This document shows, piece after piece, positions 1 through 8,742 of a stretch of 64,000 nt of DNA. The position numbers and the translations under genes are program-made. This stretch comes from CAZWRV01 sp964636325 (GTDB taxonomy: Bacteria; Verrucomicrobiota; Lentisphaeria; Victivallales; GWF2-50-93): assembly GCA_964636325.1 (NCBI GenBank), contig CAZWRV010000026.1, forward strand, positions 3,550 through 67,549, in the 5' to 3' direction. How positions within the stretch are numbered: the first letter of the stretch is position 1; each line of letters begins with the position of its first letter. The notes beneath the pieces are model-generated. The model did not search any database and was not told the origin of the DNA. It saw nothing but the letters and a program-made list of their open reading frames with translations.

Positions 1-242
1 TTGCAGAGGGGCTGGGCCGATCCGGCCAGGTCTATGATGCTGAGGCGCCGGTGCCCGAAAAACAAAGTGCCCTCGCCTTCCGGCGGATCGTCCGTGCGGA
101 GATCCGCGGAGCGCAGTCCGGCGCGCATGGCCAGGAATCCGTGTCCGTCCGGGCCGCGGTGCCGTAGCGCCTCGGTCATGGCCGCGACGGCGCCGCCAAG
201 CATCATCGGGGATGAAGACTGTATTCCTGCGATTCCACACAT
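1..242 (-). CDS. asnB: Asparagine synthase (glutamine-hydrolysing), N-terminal part only
   Basis: The minus-strand reading starts MCGIAGIQ at 242 and runs off the window edge after 80 residues. The initiator Met followed by Cys2, which becomes the N-terminal nucleophile, is the signature of class II glutamine amidotransferases; the later motif LRHRGPDGHG and the stretch FGHRRLSIIDL are typical of the AsnB family, which transfers glutamine-derived ammonia to aspartate or, in polysaccharide clusters, acts on other carboxyl substrates. The synthetase domain is outside the window. It begins 20 bp after the stop of the MurJ-like gene on the same strand, so the two are probably co-transcribed, and AsnB-like proteins are common in exopolysaccharide clusters. 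A purine-rich stretch with GGGGTGG lies upstream of the start. The family call is firm; the cellular substrate is not known. Confidence 0.88.
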   Translation of the reverse strand, partial: MCGIAGIQSSSPMMLGGAVAAMTEALRHRGPDGHGFLAMRAGLRSADLRTDDPPEGEGTLFFGHRRLSIIDLAGSAQPLC

Positions 243-261
243 GGCGGCTTCCACCCCTTTC

Positions 262-1821
262 CTATTCTTCAGTGCGCCGTCCGAAAAGAGCGCCGACGAG
301 AGGCAGGCGCGTCATGACCAGCTCAAGCTCATCTATGCCAATCAGATGCGCCACAGCCAGATATGCCGAAATACCTGCCGCCGATATGACGGCAAGCCTT
401 AAAGATGCGGCAGGAATCCAAGACAGCACAGACGATACGGCGAAGCATGCCAGCGCCATTGCCACCCCTGCCGCGCCGAGCTTGAGCATGCTGCCATAAA
501 GCTCGCCGAACGCCATCCCCTTGTGCCTGATCCTCAGGAGGACGTATATCAGGAAACCGACGCCCACATATGTGACCGTGTATGCCACGGCTATCCCTTC
601 GATTCCGATTCTATCAGCCAAGATGTAATAAAGCGGGCAGGAAAGGAGCGCGAGGGTCATCCCGCAGAAGGAGATCAGCTTCGTCTCCTGGAATACGAAG
701 AAGAGCCTGCCTCCGACGGTGGAGAAGCAGTGCGGTATGATCATGATTGCCATTATCATGATAAGCCTCGCCGTTATTTCGGCGTCGGCGGCCGTATATT
801 TTCCATACTGCAGTAGGATGCCGACGATCTCATGTGATGCGGAGAGGATTATCACGACGGCGGGGACGGCCAGGAAGAATACCGTCTTCATCGTCCTGAT
901 GAAAGTGTTGAGCACCATCCCGTCGCAGTCCTGGTGCCGCTGTTCGCCCATGAGCGGGAAGACCGCGGTGGAGATCGGGCTTGCCACCACCAGTAGAGCG
1001 GCGTTCGTCAGGAATATCGAATTGTCTATCAGAGTCACCGCGCCGTCGCCGAGGCGCGAGGCGGCGCTCTTCTGCACGAAAGGGATCACCTTGGAGACAG
1101 TGCCGTTGATGAGGACAGGCCATGCCAGGATCAGCGACTGGACGACCAGCGGGTTCCTGAAGTTCCAGTTCCACTGCCAGCGCACTCTCTTCTGGATCAG
1201 CGCAACCATTATCGCCAGGCCCGCAAGGCACCCGGCGAGATTCCCGTATACCAGGCGGTCTATCCCCCATTCCGGCGGAAGCGCCCAAAGCGAGAACAGC
1301 GAGGCCAGGGGGAACAAGAGCGACGCCAGCGAAGGCACGAGAAATTCGCGGTATGCGTGGTAGAACGATATGTAGACCACGGAAAGCCCCATGAGGATGA
1401 GGGCCGGCGAGAAGAGCCTGGAGAGGCTTATCGCGAGCTCCAGCTTGGCGCCCTTGAAGCCGGGAAAGACGAACGATATGATTTCAGGGATGAATATGAA
1501 ATAAAGGGCGGTGACCGCGAGAAGCGCCGTCGCGGCCAGGTTAAGAAGCCCGGCGACGTCCTTCAGGGCGGTCTCCTCGTCAGTCTCCGCCTTGCGCTTC
1601 AGGAAGACCGGGATTATCACCAGGAACAGGATTCCTCCGATGAAGAAGTCGCTTATCTGCTGCGGGACGGTGAAAGCCGCGAAATACGCGTCGCTCTCGT
1701 CCCCGGCGCCGAAGAATTTCGCGGTCGAGCTCCTTACCGCGATCGAAAGGGCGCTCTTGGCCAGGAAGAAGATCAGCAGAAGTATTGAAGCGTCGGATAT
1801 TTTCCTAAAGGCGCCGGGCAT
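262..1821 (-). CDS. murJ: MurJ/MviN-family lipid II or polysaccharide flippase
   Basis: A 519-residue integral membrane protein with about 13-14 hydrophobic segments. The N-terminal region contains SSTAKFFGAGDESDAYFAAF followed by FFIGGILFLVIIPVF, which matches the MurJ family (AxxFGAgxxxDAFxxAF). MurJ flips lipid-linked peptidoglycan precursor across the inner membrane; relatives in capsule clusters may carry other lipid-linked glycans. Start chosen at 1821 because an AGGAC ribosome binding site lies about 10 bases upstream and the sequence before it has no membrane-protein character and overlaps an intergenic repeat. It is followed closely by the asparagine synthase gene, and a glycosyltransferase is divergently encoded, so an exopolysaccharide role is as plausible as the essential peptidoglycan role. 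Confidence 0.85.
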   Translation of the reverse strand: MPGAFRKISDASILLLIFFLAKSALSIAVRSSTAKFFGAGDESDAYFAAFTVPQQISDFFIGGILFLVIIPVFLKRKAETDEETALKDVAGLLNLAATALLAVTALYFIFIPEIISFVFPGFKGAKLELAISLSRLFSPALILMGLSVVYISFYHAYREFLVPSLASLLFPLASLFSLWALPPEWGIDRLVYGNLAGCLAGLAIMVALIQKRVRWQWNWNFRNPLVVQSLILAWPVLINGTVSKVIPFVQKSAASRLGDGAVTLIDNSIFLTNAALLVVASPISTAVFPLMGEQRHQDCDGMVLNTFIRTMKTVFFLAVPAVVIILSASHEIVGILLQYGKYTAADAEITARLIMIMAIMIIPHCFSTVGGRLFFVFQETKLISFCGMTLALLSCPLYYILADRIGIEGIAVAYTVTYVGVGFLIYVLLRIRHKGMAFGELYGSMLKLGAAGVAMALACFAVSSVLSWIPAASLRLAVISAAGISAYLAVAHLIGIDELELVMTRLPLVGALFGRRTEE

Positions 1822-1849
1822 GATATATTGTCCTGGTGTCGGAGTTAAT

Positions 1850-1980
1850 TGCAAAGTTCTGCATATGGCTGTCGGGCGCCAGGTTCCGGCAAATTCGGAA
1901 GGGAAATGCTTTTTCCGTCTTGCCGGCACCTGGACGCTGACGCCTGGGCATCCCCAGCTGCAAACTTGTGCAATCGGCTC
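1850..1980. repeat. Intergenic hairpin repeat, CAGGTG-type
   Basis: Lies between the divergent murJ-like and glycosyltransferase genes. Arms 1879-1892 and 1920-1933 form a 14-bp stem with one mismatch (CCAGGTTCCGGCAA against TTGCCGGCACCTGG). Inside it CGGAA 1896-1900 pairs with TTCCG 1913-1917, and TTGCAAAGTT 1851-1860 can pair imperfectly with AACTTGTGCAA near 1963-1973. On the reverse strand 1924-1947 reads close to the CAG(G)TGTCAGCGTTCAGGTG motif found at 24243 and inside the gene at 55026. Confidence 0.7.
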
Positions 1981-2044
1981 ATCAACCTTAAGTTATCAGG
2001 GGCTTTCGCTTTTGCAAAACGCACGGGAGGACCGTTAAAGAAAC

Positions 2045-3241
2045 ATGAGGCTGCTGTTCATAACCGACATCTTTCCCGACGCGAGCTTTCCGAACAGGGG
2101 GATATTCATCCGCGACTCCATGAGCAGGATGGCGGAGCTGCACGAAGTGCATGCGGTGGTGCCGACACAGCGCAATGCAGCCGTGACGTCCCCTGCCAAT
2201 CCCGCCTCGATGATCCGTTTCCGGATGGACCAGGACGAGCGCTACGGCAGCCTCACGGTCCACCGGGTGGCATATTTCCACAATTTTCTTACGAGGCGCG
2301 AATTCCTGAGGGCTCTCATGATGCTGCCTCCGGCCGGACGCAGAATCAGGGAGCTGCGGAAAACCTTCGCGTTCGACGTCATCGTCGGGATATTCATGGT
2401 CCCCGGCGCATTCCTCGCGGCTAAATTTGCGGGTGAATACGGCGTGCCCTGCGTCTCGGTCGGAGTCGGAAGCGACATTAATCTATTCCGCAACCACTTC
2501 ATGCTCAGAGACTTCGTGAAACATGCGCTGAGGCGCTCGGAACTGGTCCTGCTGAACACGCGCGGGCTGGTTGAGAACTGCGTCAGATCCGGCGCCGACC
2601 CCGGAAAAATCAGGATACTTCACTTCGCCGTCGACTGCGGCACCTTTCACCTGCAGGAACCGCCGAGGCCGCCGAATCCGGCCCCCGTGATCGCCATGGT
2701 CGCGAACATGGTCGGAGTCAAAAGGCCGCTCGTGTTCGCGAAAGCGCTTGAAGCCCTTCACAGGAAGGGGATGGATTTCAGGGCGGAAGTCGCCGGCGAC
2801 GGCTTCCTCCGGCCTGAATTCGAGGCCTTCGCCGAGCGGGCAGGATACCGGGATAAAATCGTCTTCCACGGAATAATCGGGGACAGGAGGCAGATTGCCG
2901 GACTTTATCAGAGGGCGGACGTGACAGTCCTCACCAGCCATGCCGAGGGGCTGCCGTTTGCGCTCCTGGAATCAATGTCCTGCGGAACTCCTGTCGCGGC
3001 CAGCGACCTGCCCGGCATAAGGGAAATAGTGATTCCGGGAACCAACGGCTTCCTGGTTCCGCCCGAGGAGGTCGACGGATATGCGGCGGCGATTGAAAAA
3101 GTCCTGGCGGCTAAATTCGACAGGAAGGCCGTGGCCGCCTCCGTCTCAGGATTCTCATGGGAAAAGCACACCGCCGCATTCACCGGATATCTGGAGGAGG
3201 CTGTTCGCATATATGAAAGAAGATTGAGAAAGGAATTGTGA
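2045..3241 (+). CDS. Glycosyltransferase family 4 (GT-B fold)
   Basis: A 398-residue cytoplasmic glycosyltransferase. The N-terminal Rossmann half begins MRLLFITDIFPDASFPNRG with the usual glycine-rich acceptor region; the C-terminal half carries the family-4 donor-site pattern HAEGLPFALLESMSCGTPV (about residues 298-316) followed by ASDLPGIREIV, where the glutamates of the EX7E motif are seen. It should transfer a sugar from a nucleotide donor to a lipid-linked or protein-linked glycan. It starts with ATG at 2045 with no strong Shine-Dalgarno and is divergent from the flippase/asparagine-synthase pair, which suggests a surface polysaccharide locus that extends to the left of the window. Donor and acceptor cannot be told from the sequence. 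Confidence 0.9.
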   Translation: MRLLFITDIFPDASFPNRGIFIRDSMSRMAELHEVHAVVPTQRNAAVTSPANPASMIRFRMDQDERYGSLTVHRVAYFHNFLTRREFLRALMMLPPAGRRIRELRKTFAFDVIVGIFMVPGAFLAAKFAGEYGVPCVSVGVGSDINLFRNHFMLRDFVKHALRRSELVLLNTRGLVENCVRSGADPGKIRILHFAVDCGTFHLQEPPRPPNPAPVIAMVANMVGVKRPLVFAKALEALHRKGMDFRAEVAGDGFLRPEFEAFAERAGYRDKIVFHGIIGDRRQIAGLYQRADVTVLTSHAEGLPFALLESMSCGTPVAASDLPGIREIVIPGTNGFLVPPEEVDGYAAAIEKVLAAKFDRKAVAASVSGFSWEKHTAAFTGYLEEAVRIYERRLRKEL

Positions 3242-3267
3242 ATTTCGAATGGTTTGCGCTAACCGTG

Positions 3268-3287
3268 CGCGGTTATTGTTAACCGCG
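3268..3287 (+). terminator. Candidate terminator hairpin after the glycosyltransferase
   Basis: A perfect 8-bp stem CGCGGTTA-ttgt-TAACCGCG starts 27 bases after the glycosyltransferase stop, between convergent genes. It is followed by ATTTATTA, so the T-tract is weak; it could serve either strand. Confidence 0.5.
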
Positions 3288-3331
3288 ATTTATTACTGCT
3301 GGCAGCGGATGCCTGCTAAAGCCACCTTGCC

Positions 3332-5827
3332 TCAATGCGTCCAGAAACTGGAGGTGGCGCGCCCCACCTTGTTGTCTATCACGATGTTGTGCGGGACATC
3401 GTGATCCCATCCCTTCGGCCATTTCGACGGCATGAGCACCTGGATTTCGCTCTCGGCGTCGGTCAGGTCCATGCAGCTTTTCCCTTCGTTCCCGGCATAG
3501 TCGGCGAAGGCGTACGGCTTGAGTATGCGCAGTTTCAAGGCCTTGATCTGCTTCACGGCGGGATTGCCCTTCTCATATACCGGATATTCGAGCCAAACGG
3601 ACGGCGGCCTCTGTCCGAAAAAGACACCTTTGATGAAGAATATTTCGTTCATGGTGGCGCTCACGGTCTCCGCGCCGTATGCGTTCATGACGCGGCTAAT
3701 CACCGGCGCCTGGAGGATGGCGTCTCCGGAATCTACGTCCTTCAGCCTGTTGCCATCGGTATCGGTCACGGTGACTTGGAGGAGATCACAGACCAGCGGC
3801 GGGATTGCCCCGTCAGGGGGGAACATGGCGGCAAGGTTTTCCCGGCATGTCCAGTTCTTCTTGAAACGCCTGATGTCCACCAGCGGGATGTTTTTTGTCC
3901 AGGCGCAGTCCGCCTGATCCGCGAGCGGCGGCTCCGCGCTTATCTTGTTCAGAACCCTCATCGGAACCCTGTTCGCGAAAGGATATATGGCCGCAACGGT
4001 GGGCTTGTAGGCGAACTCGTCGCCGGCATATCCGGGGATGTCCGACGGCAGGAGGACGATATACTTGCCGTTCGCCACGTTGTCGCCGGGGACTGCGAAG
4101 TTCGCAGTAATAAGCATGTCGGCCTGGACATTTGTGACCGTCAGCGGATTGTCAGTGCCGGTGAAGTCGCCTGTCCAGTTTATGAATGTGTAGCCCCGGC
4201 CTGGCTCGGCCGTGACCGGGGCGCAGTCGCCGCCGGACGCGACGGTCTGCGATATGCTGCCGGAGATCGTCCCGTTGCTTCCCGGCACGAAAGCGACAGT
4301 GAACGTACCGGGCGGATTCTCGGCGAAGTTCGCAGTGACGCTCATATTCGCGACTACATCGCTTATCTTAAGGGGATTGTCGGCGCCGGTGTAGTCGCCG
4401 GTCCAGCCGGTGAAGCGGCGGCCGGCGGCGGGAACTGCCGTCACCGGAGCGCATGACGCATGCTCTCCGACGAGCTGGAATTGCTTCCCGCTGAGGGATC
4501 CGCCTGCGCCGGCGTAGAAGCTGACCAGATAATTGCCGAGCGGCAGAGCTGCGAAGTTCGCAGTTATATCCATGTCAGCAAGGACGTTCTTGACCTTCAG
4601 CGGATTGGCCTTGCCGACATAGTCGCCGGTCCAGCCGTAGAAATAGAATCCGATGTCGGGGACTGCGGTGACCGGAGTGCAGTCTCCCCCGGAGACGACC
4701 GTCTGCTTGGTGTCTCCGGAGATCGAACCGCCGGCGCCGGCGTTGAAAGTGACGGTAAAAGCCGCGGTTGAGAAATTGGCCGTGACAGTCATGTCCGACT
4801 TGACGTTCTTAATTGTGAGGGGGTTCTCAGTGCCGGAATGGCCGCCGGTCCAGTTCAAGAATGAATAGCCTTCATAGGGAACTGCGGTGACCGGTGCGCA
4901 GTCAGCTCCGTCGGCGACGGTCTGGGACGCTACGCCGCTTATCACCCCGCCTTCGCCGGACAGGAAGTTCACCGTATGGGAGCCTGGCGGAGCTTCCGTG
5001 AAGTTTGCGGTAATGTTCATGTCCGATGAAACTTTTCGGACAGTCAGCGGATTGTCGTTTCCGGTCTGGCCGCCGGTCCATCCGGCAAAAGAGAAGCCGG
5101 GATCAGGCACCGCCGTCACCGGCTGGCAGTCGGCGCCGGAGAGGACCGTCTGATGCGATGTTCCTGCAATGCTGCCGTTCGGGCCGGCGGCGAATGTTAC
5201 GGTATAGGTCGCTCCTCCGGAGAATAGCCAGTTGCTGTTGTTTCCGGAGTCGGTGCAGCCCTGGCCGGAGACGTCAATGACCGACGCGCTGACGTTGTTC
5301 GAATCCTTGACGTCGAGAAATCCTAGAACCCTGCCGCCCCTGGGTTCGACCTCCCACTGTGTTCCGGGAACCGCGGAACGCAGCAGCAGAAGCTTGCCCG
5401 CCGCTCCGCGGCATGTCCATGTTCCGGTTATCACAGTGCGGTTCGAGGCGCCGGCGCCGAAGGTGAGCGTTGCGGAAACGGAGACGTTCTTGGTCAGGCC
5501 CGGGAACGTGTTCGAACCGCTGATCGCCTGATCCGTCCCGTCCAGCACGACGGTGCCGGTGCTGTCGGGCGTGACTGCGCTGGCGGAGGCGTCCTCGTTG
5601 ACAAAATCACCGCCCAGATACAAGGAGCCGATAATCCTGACAGTCCCCTGCGGGGAGCTTGCTCCCCTGTTTATGAAGTCGCATACGTCTCCGCCTGCTA
5701 ACTTCACATACGCTCCGTTGCCGATTACAATCTTCCCGCCCCTGTTGACGATCGAGGCGCGGGAGCATGGCAGCAGCAGGAGCATTACGGCGACGGCTGA
5801 AACTGAATGAAGGATGTTATGAAACAT
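3332..5827 (-). CDS. Secreted InlB B-repeat surface protein (paralogue B)
   Basis: An 831-residue exported protein. A signal peptide (MFHNILHSVSAVAVMLLLLP) precedes an N-terminal beta-rich domain (about 25-205) and then five copies of an approximately 70-residue InlB-type B-repeat, each with the pattern TVxFxAGxxGxISGxxxQTV...CxPVTAVP...FxxWTGxxxGxxNPLTxxNVxxDMxxTANF (about 205-590). A C-terminal domain of about 240 residues starting after NFAVPGDNVANGKYIVLLP is shared only with the neighbouring paralogue and has an IPT/TIG-like segment (FFIKGVFFGQRPPSVWLEYP). No sortase, PEP-CTERM or membrane anchor is visible at the C-terminus, so attachment is unexplained. B-repeats are found in adhesins and other secreted proteins; binding partner unknown. 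It lies 237 bp downstream of its paralogue on the same strand and probably arose by tandem duplication. Confidence 0.8.
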   Translation of the reverse strand: MFHNILHSVSAVAVMLLLLPCSRASIVNRGGKIVIGNGAYVKLAGGDVCDFINRGASSPQGTVRIIGSLYLGGDFVNEDASASAVTPDSTGTVVLDGTDQAISGSNTFPGLTKNVSVSATLTFGAGASNRTVITGTWTCRGAAGKLLLLRSAVPGTQWEVEPRGGRVLGFLDVKDSNNVSASVIDVSGQGCTDSGNNSNWLFSGGATYTVTFAAGPNGSIAGTSHQTVLSGADCQPVTAVPDPGFSFAGWTGGQTGNDNPLTVRKVSSDMNITANFTEAPPGSHTVNFLSGEGGVISGVASQTVADGADCAPVTAVPYEGYSFLNWTGGHSGTENPLTIKNVKSDMTVTANFSTAAFTVTFNAGAGGSISGDTKQTVVSGGDCTPVTAVPDIGFYFYGWTGDYVGKANPLKVKNVLADMDITANFAALPLGNYLVSFYAGAGGSLSGKQFQLVGEHASCAPVTAVPAAGRRFTGWTGDYTGADNPLKISDVVANMSVTANFAENPPGTFTVAFVPGSNGTISGSISQTVASGGDCAPVTAEPGRGYTFINWTGDFTGTDNPLTVTNVQADMLITANFAVPGDNVANGKYIVLLPSDIPGYAGDEFAYKPTVAAIYPFANRVPMRVLNKISAEPPLADQADCAWTKNIPLVDIRRFKKNWTCRENLAAMFPPDGAIPPLVCDLLQVTVTDTDGNRLKDVDSGDAILQAPVISRVMNAYGAETVSATMNEIFFIKGVFFGQRPPSVWLEYPVYEKGNPAVKQIKALKLRILKPYAFADYAGNEGKSCMDLTDAESEIQVLMPSKWPKGWDHDVPHNIVIDNKVGRATSSFWTH

Positions 5828-5850
5828 GAGTATCGCGGGAGTTGATATAT

Positions 5851-5992
5851 AGGTAGCTTGCGACTTCCAGGCGCAAAGGGCAAACTCTGCAGATGAGGAA
5901 TGCCGTGTTCTGTATCTGCGCTCGCAGATCGCAAACTACTTTTTTCTCATCGACAAAACTGCGGCCTTCGCATATGGCCGCTCCTCTTAACT
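5851..5992. repeat. Double-hairpin intergenic cassette plus CGACAAAACTG module
   Basis: Fills the gap between the two InlB-repeat genes. 5851-5945 has left flank AGGTAGC, hairpin TTGCG/CGCAA (5858-5876), a spacer containing AAGGGCAAACTCTGCA, a second hairpin ATCTGC/GCAGAT (5914-5929) and right flank AACTACTT. Flanks and spacer match the copy at 35183-35274, while the hairpin arms are different. It is followed at 5950 by CGACAAAACTGCGGCC with hairpin GCGGCC/GGCCGC and then CTCCTCTTAA, a module that recurs at 42320, 24309, 13067-13110 and 63950-64000. Confidence 0.75.
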
Positions 5993-6064
5993 CGGGGATA
6001 TTGATCGCGATCTTCGCCATGAACTTTGTCCTAAGCTACATTTCAATAATCAGGAAATCTGGAT

Positions 6065-8593
6065 TCAGTAGGTCTTGAACGGGAATGTTGCCCGTCCGAC
6101 CTTGTTGTCTATCACGATGTTGTGAGGGACCGAGACCGGCGGATCGCCCTGGGTGTTTGCCCAGCCCCTCGGCCATTTCGCGGGCATGAGGACTTCGACA
6201 GCGCTTTCGGCGGTGACTATGTTCATGCAGCTTTTGCCGGCCGCCCCCTTGTAGTCAGAATACGAGTATGGCTTCTGAACCTTTAGTTTCAGCGACTTAT
6301 ACTGTTTTACGGTGACTCCGTCCTCCAGATATACGGGGTATTCCAGCCACACCGACGGAGGCTTCTGGCCGAAGAAAACGCCCAAGATGAAGAATCTCTG
6401 GTTCAGGGTCGCATTGACAATGTCGGCGCCGGTCTCATTGACTATTCGGCTGATGAACGGCGCCTGGAGGATGACCTCTCCGGAATCGACGTTCTTGAGC
6501 TTGTTCCCTGCGGTGTCCTTGACCGTAACGTTCAGCGCGCTGCAGGCCAGCGGAGTGATGATACCTGAAGGAGGGAAGAGCGCGGCAAGGTTCTGCTGGC
6601 AAGTCAGGTTCTTCTGAAAGAGCTTGAGGTTGACAAGCGCAATGTTCTTTCCCCATGCGCAGTCAGCCTGCAGCGCATACGGCGGCTTGCTCGGGATCTT
6701 GTTCAAGACTTTGAGTCCGGCCTTCTTGCTGGTGGCGTAGATGGCGTTGACGGTGGGCTTGGCTCTGAAGTCGTTGCCGACATATCCCGGGATTTCGGAT
6801 GGGAGAAGCACAATGTATCTTCCATTCGCGACGTTGTTCTCGGGAATTGCGAAGTTCGCATTGATGGTCATATCGGCGACTACGTCTGTTATCGTTAGAG
6901 GGTTGTCCGTGCCGCTGTAGCTGCCGGTCCAGTTAATGAAAGTATAGCCGGGATTGGGGACGGCGGTGACAGCTGTGCAGTCGTCACCCGAGGCGACGGT
7001 CTGCGAAGTTGCTCCGAAAATCGTCCCGTTGGCGCCGGCGACAAAAGTCACCGTGAAGAAACCGACAGGGTTAAGTTCGAAATTCGCGGTGATGTTCATA
7101 TTGGCGGTTACGTCGGAGACGGTCAAGGGATTCTCCGTCCCGCTGTGGTCGCCGGTCCAGTTTGCGAAGCGGTATCCGGAATCAGGGACCGCAGTGACGG
7201 GCGAGCAGTTCGCGTGTTCGGCGACGAGCTGAGATGTCGTGCCGCTTAAGTATCCGTTGGCGCCGGGAACGAAGTTTACGATATAGTTTCCCGGGGGAAT
7301 CGCCGCGAAGTTCGCAATTATATTCATGTTGGTGGTGACGTTGGTGACGGTCAGGGGATTTTCGCTACCGGTGTAGCTGCCGGTCCAGCCGGCAAAGAAG
7401 TAGCCGGAATTCGGGACGGCAGTGACGGGAGAGCAGTCGCCGCCTGAAGCGATTGTCTGGGGCGAGGTGCCGCTGATGGTTCCGTTCGATCCGGCGGTGA
7501 ACGTCACGGTGTATGTTGCGGCCGCGAAATTCGCAGTGACCGTCATGTCGGCGACGACGTTGGTGACAGTGAGCGGATTGTCGCTCTCATGTCCGGGCGG
7601 GACATCGCCCGTCCAGTTGACGAACGCGTAGCCGCTGTCCGGAACTGCCGTCACTGCGGTGCAGTCGGCGCCGTCGGCGACGGTCTGGGAGGCTGTGCCG
7701 TTGATCGAACCGCCGGTTCCGGCGAGGAATGTGACGGTATGCGAGCCCGGTGGGACCGCCGAGAAGTTCGCGGTGATGTTCATGTCCGTGGTGACGTTGT
7801 GGATGGTGAGCGGATTGTCTGTTCCTGAATAATCCCCTGTCCAGTCGACGAACTGATACCCGTTGTCCGGAACTGCCGTGACAGGGGCGCAATCGCTGCC
7901 CGATGTGACTGTCTGCGGCGTAGTTCCGGAGATCGATCCGTTCGCGCCGACCGTGAAGGTCACAGTATAGGTCGTCGTGGCGGTGAAGAGCCAACCGTCG
8001 TTGTTGCCGGCATCGGTGCAGTTCGCTCCGGAGACGTCGATCACCGAACCGTTGACGTTGTCCGAGTCCTGGACGCTGAGGTATCCGAGCGTCCTGGTGC
8101 CGCGCGGATCGACTTCCCATCTCGCGCCGGATGTAGCGGAGCGGAGGGAGAGCAACTGGCCTGATGCGCCCTGAAGCGTCAGCGTTCCTAGGATAATTGT
8201 CCTGCCGGATGAACCCGTCCCAAAGGTGAGAGTATCCGCCGAAGTGACAGTCTTGCTGAGGCTCGGGAAGGAGTTGGAGCCGCTGATCGCCTGGCTGCTG
8301 CCATTAAGGTTGACGGTACCAGTGCTGTCGTTCGAAAAAGTCGTCCCCGAGATCGCGCTGTTGTTGAAGTCGCCGTCCACAAACAAAGTTCCGTAAAGCT
8401 TGACCGTGCCGTGCGATGTTCCGTCGCTCTGGTTGATGAAGTCGCCGTATGTTCCGCCGCCAACACGCACTACCGTGTTAGAGCTGACGACGATTTTGGC
8501 TCCCCTGTTGACGAGCGTCGCTTGGGAGGCAGACGCGGCACAGAGCAGAGCCGCCGCAACCACGGTGACTCTTCTGCCGAGCAGATAACTCAT
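6065..8593 (-). CDS. Secreted InlB B-repeat surface protein (paralogue A)
   Basis: An 842-residue exported protein with the same plan as the downstream gene: signal peptide (MSYLLGRRVTVVAAALLCAA), N-terminal domain (LVNRGAKIVVSSNTVVRVGG...GDFINQ), five InlB-type B-repeats (about residues 210-600) and the same C-terminal domain with FFILGVFFGQKPPSVWLEYP and an ending VPHNIVIDNKVGRATFPF. The start is secured by AAGGAGG five bases before the ATG. The two proteins align end to end, so this is a full-length tandem paralogue pair rather than a fragment. The N-terminal block with alternating GTVKLYGTLFVDGDFNN and LNGSSQAISGSNSFPSL resembles the repeat domains seen in surface proteins of PVC bacteria. 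Extracellular; probably structural or adhesive, with no catalytic residues recognised. Confidence 0.8.
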   Translation of the reverse strand: MSYLLGRRVTVVAAALLCAASASQATLVNRGAKIVVSSNTVVRVGGGTYGDFINQSDGTSHGTVKLYGTLFVDGDFNNSAISGTTFSNDSTGTVNLNGSSQAISGSNSFPSLSKTVTSADTLTFGTGSSGRTIILGTLTLQGASGQLLSLRSATSGARWEVDPRGTRTLGYLSVQDSDNVNGSVIDVSGANCTDAGNNDGWLFTATTTYTVTFTVGANGSISGTTPQTVTSGSDCAPVTAVPDNGYQFVDWTGDYSGTDNPLTIHNVTTDMNITANFSAVPPGSHTVTFLAGTGGSINGTASQTVADGADCTAVTAVPDSGYAFVNWTGDVPPGHESDNPLTVTNVVADMTVTANFAAATYTVTFTAGSNGTISGTSPQTIASGGDCSPVTAVPNSGYFFAGWTGSYTGSENPLTVTNVTTNMNIIANFAAIPPGNYIVNFVPGANGYLSGTTSQLVAEHANCSPVTAVPDSGYRFANWTGDHSGTENPLTVSDVTANMNITANFELNPVGFFTVTFVAGANGTIFGATSQTVASGDDCTAVTAVPNPGYTFINWTGSYSGTDNPLTITDVVADMTINANFAIPENNVANGRYIVLLPSEIPGYVGNDFRAKPTVNAIYATSKKAGLKVLNKIPSKPPYALQADCAWGKNIALVNLKLFQKNLTCQQNLAALFPPSGIITPLACSALNVTVKDTAGNKLKNVDSGEVILQAPFISRIVNETGADIVNATLNQRFFILGVFFGQKPPSVWLEYPVYLEDGVTVKQYKSLKLKVQKPYSYSDYKGAAGKSCMNIVTAESAVEVLMPAKWPRGWANTQGDPPVSVPHNIVIDNKVGRATFPFKTY

Positions 8594-8742
8594 TGCGTCC
8601 TCCTTGGATATTTATTTTTTATGCTTCGCATTATTCAATAAGCCGAACGCGACTTCGACTGCAGTCGTCCGAGGGCGGCTGCGGCCGTGGAAAATAAATT
8701 GTTGAACCTTCCGCTACCTGCCGGTGATCATCCAAGACAAGC

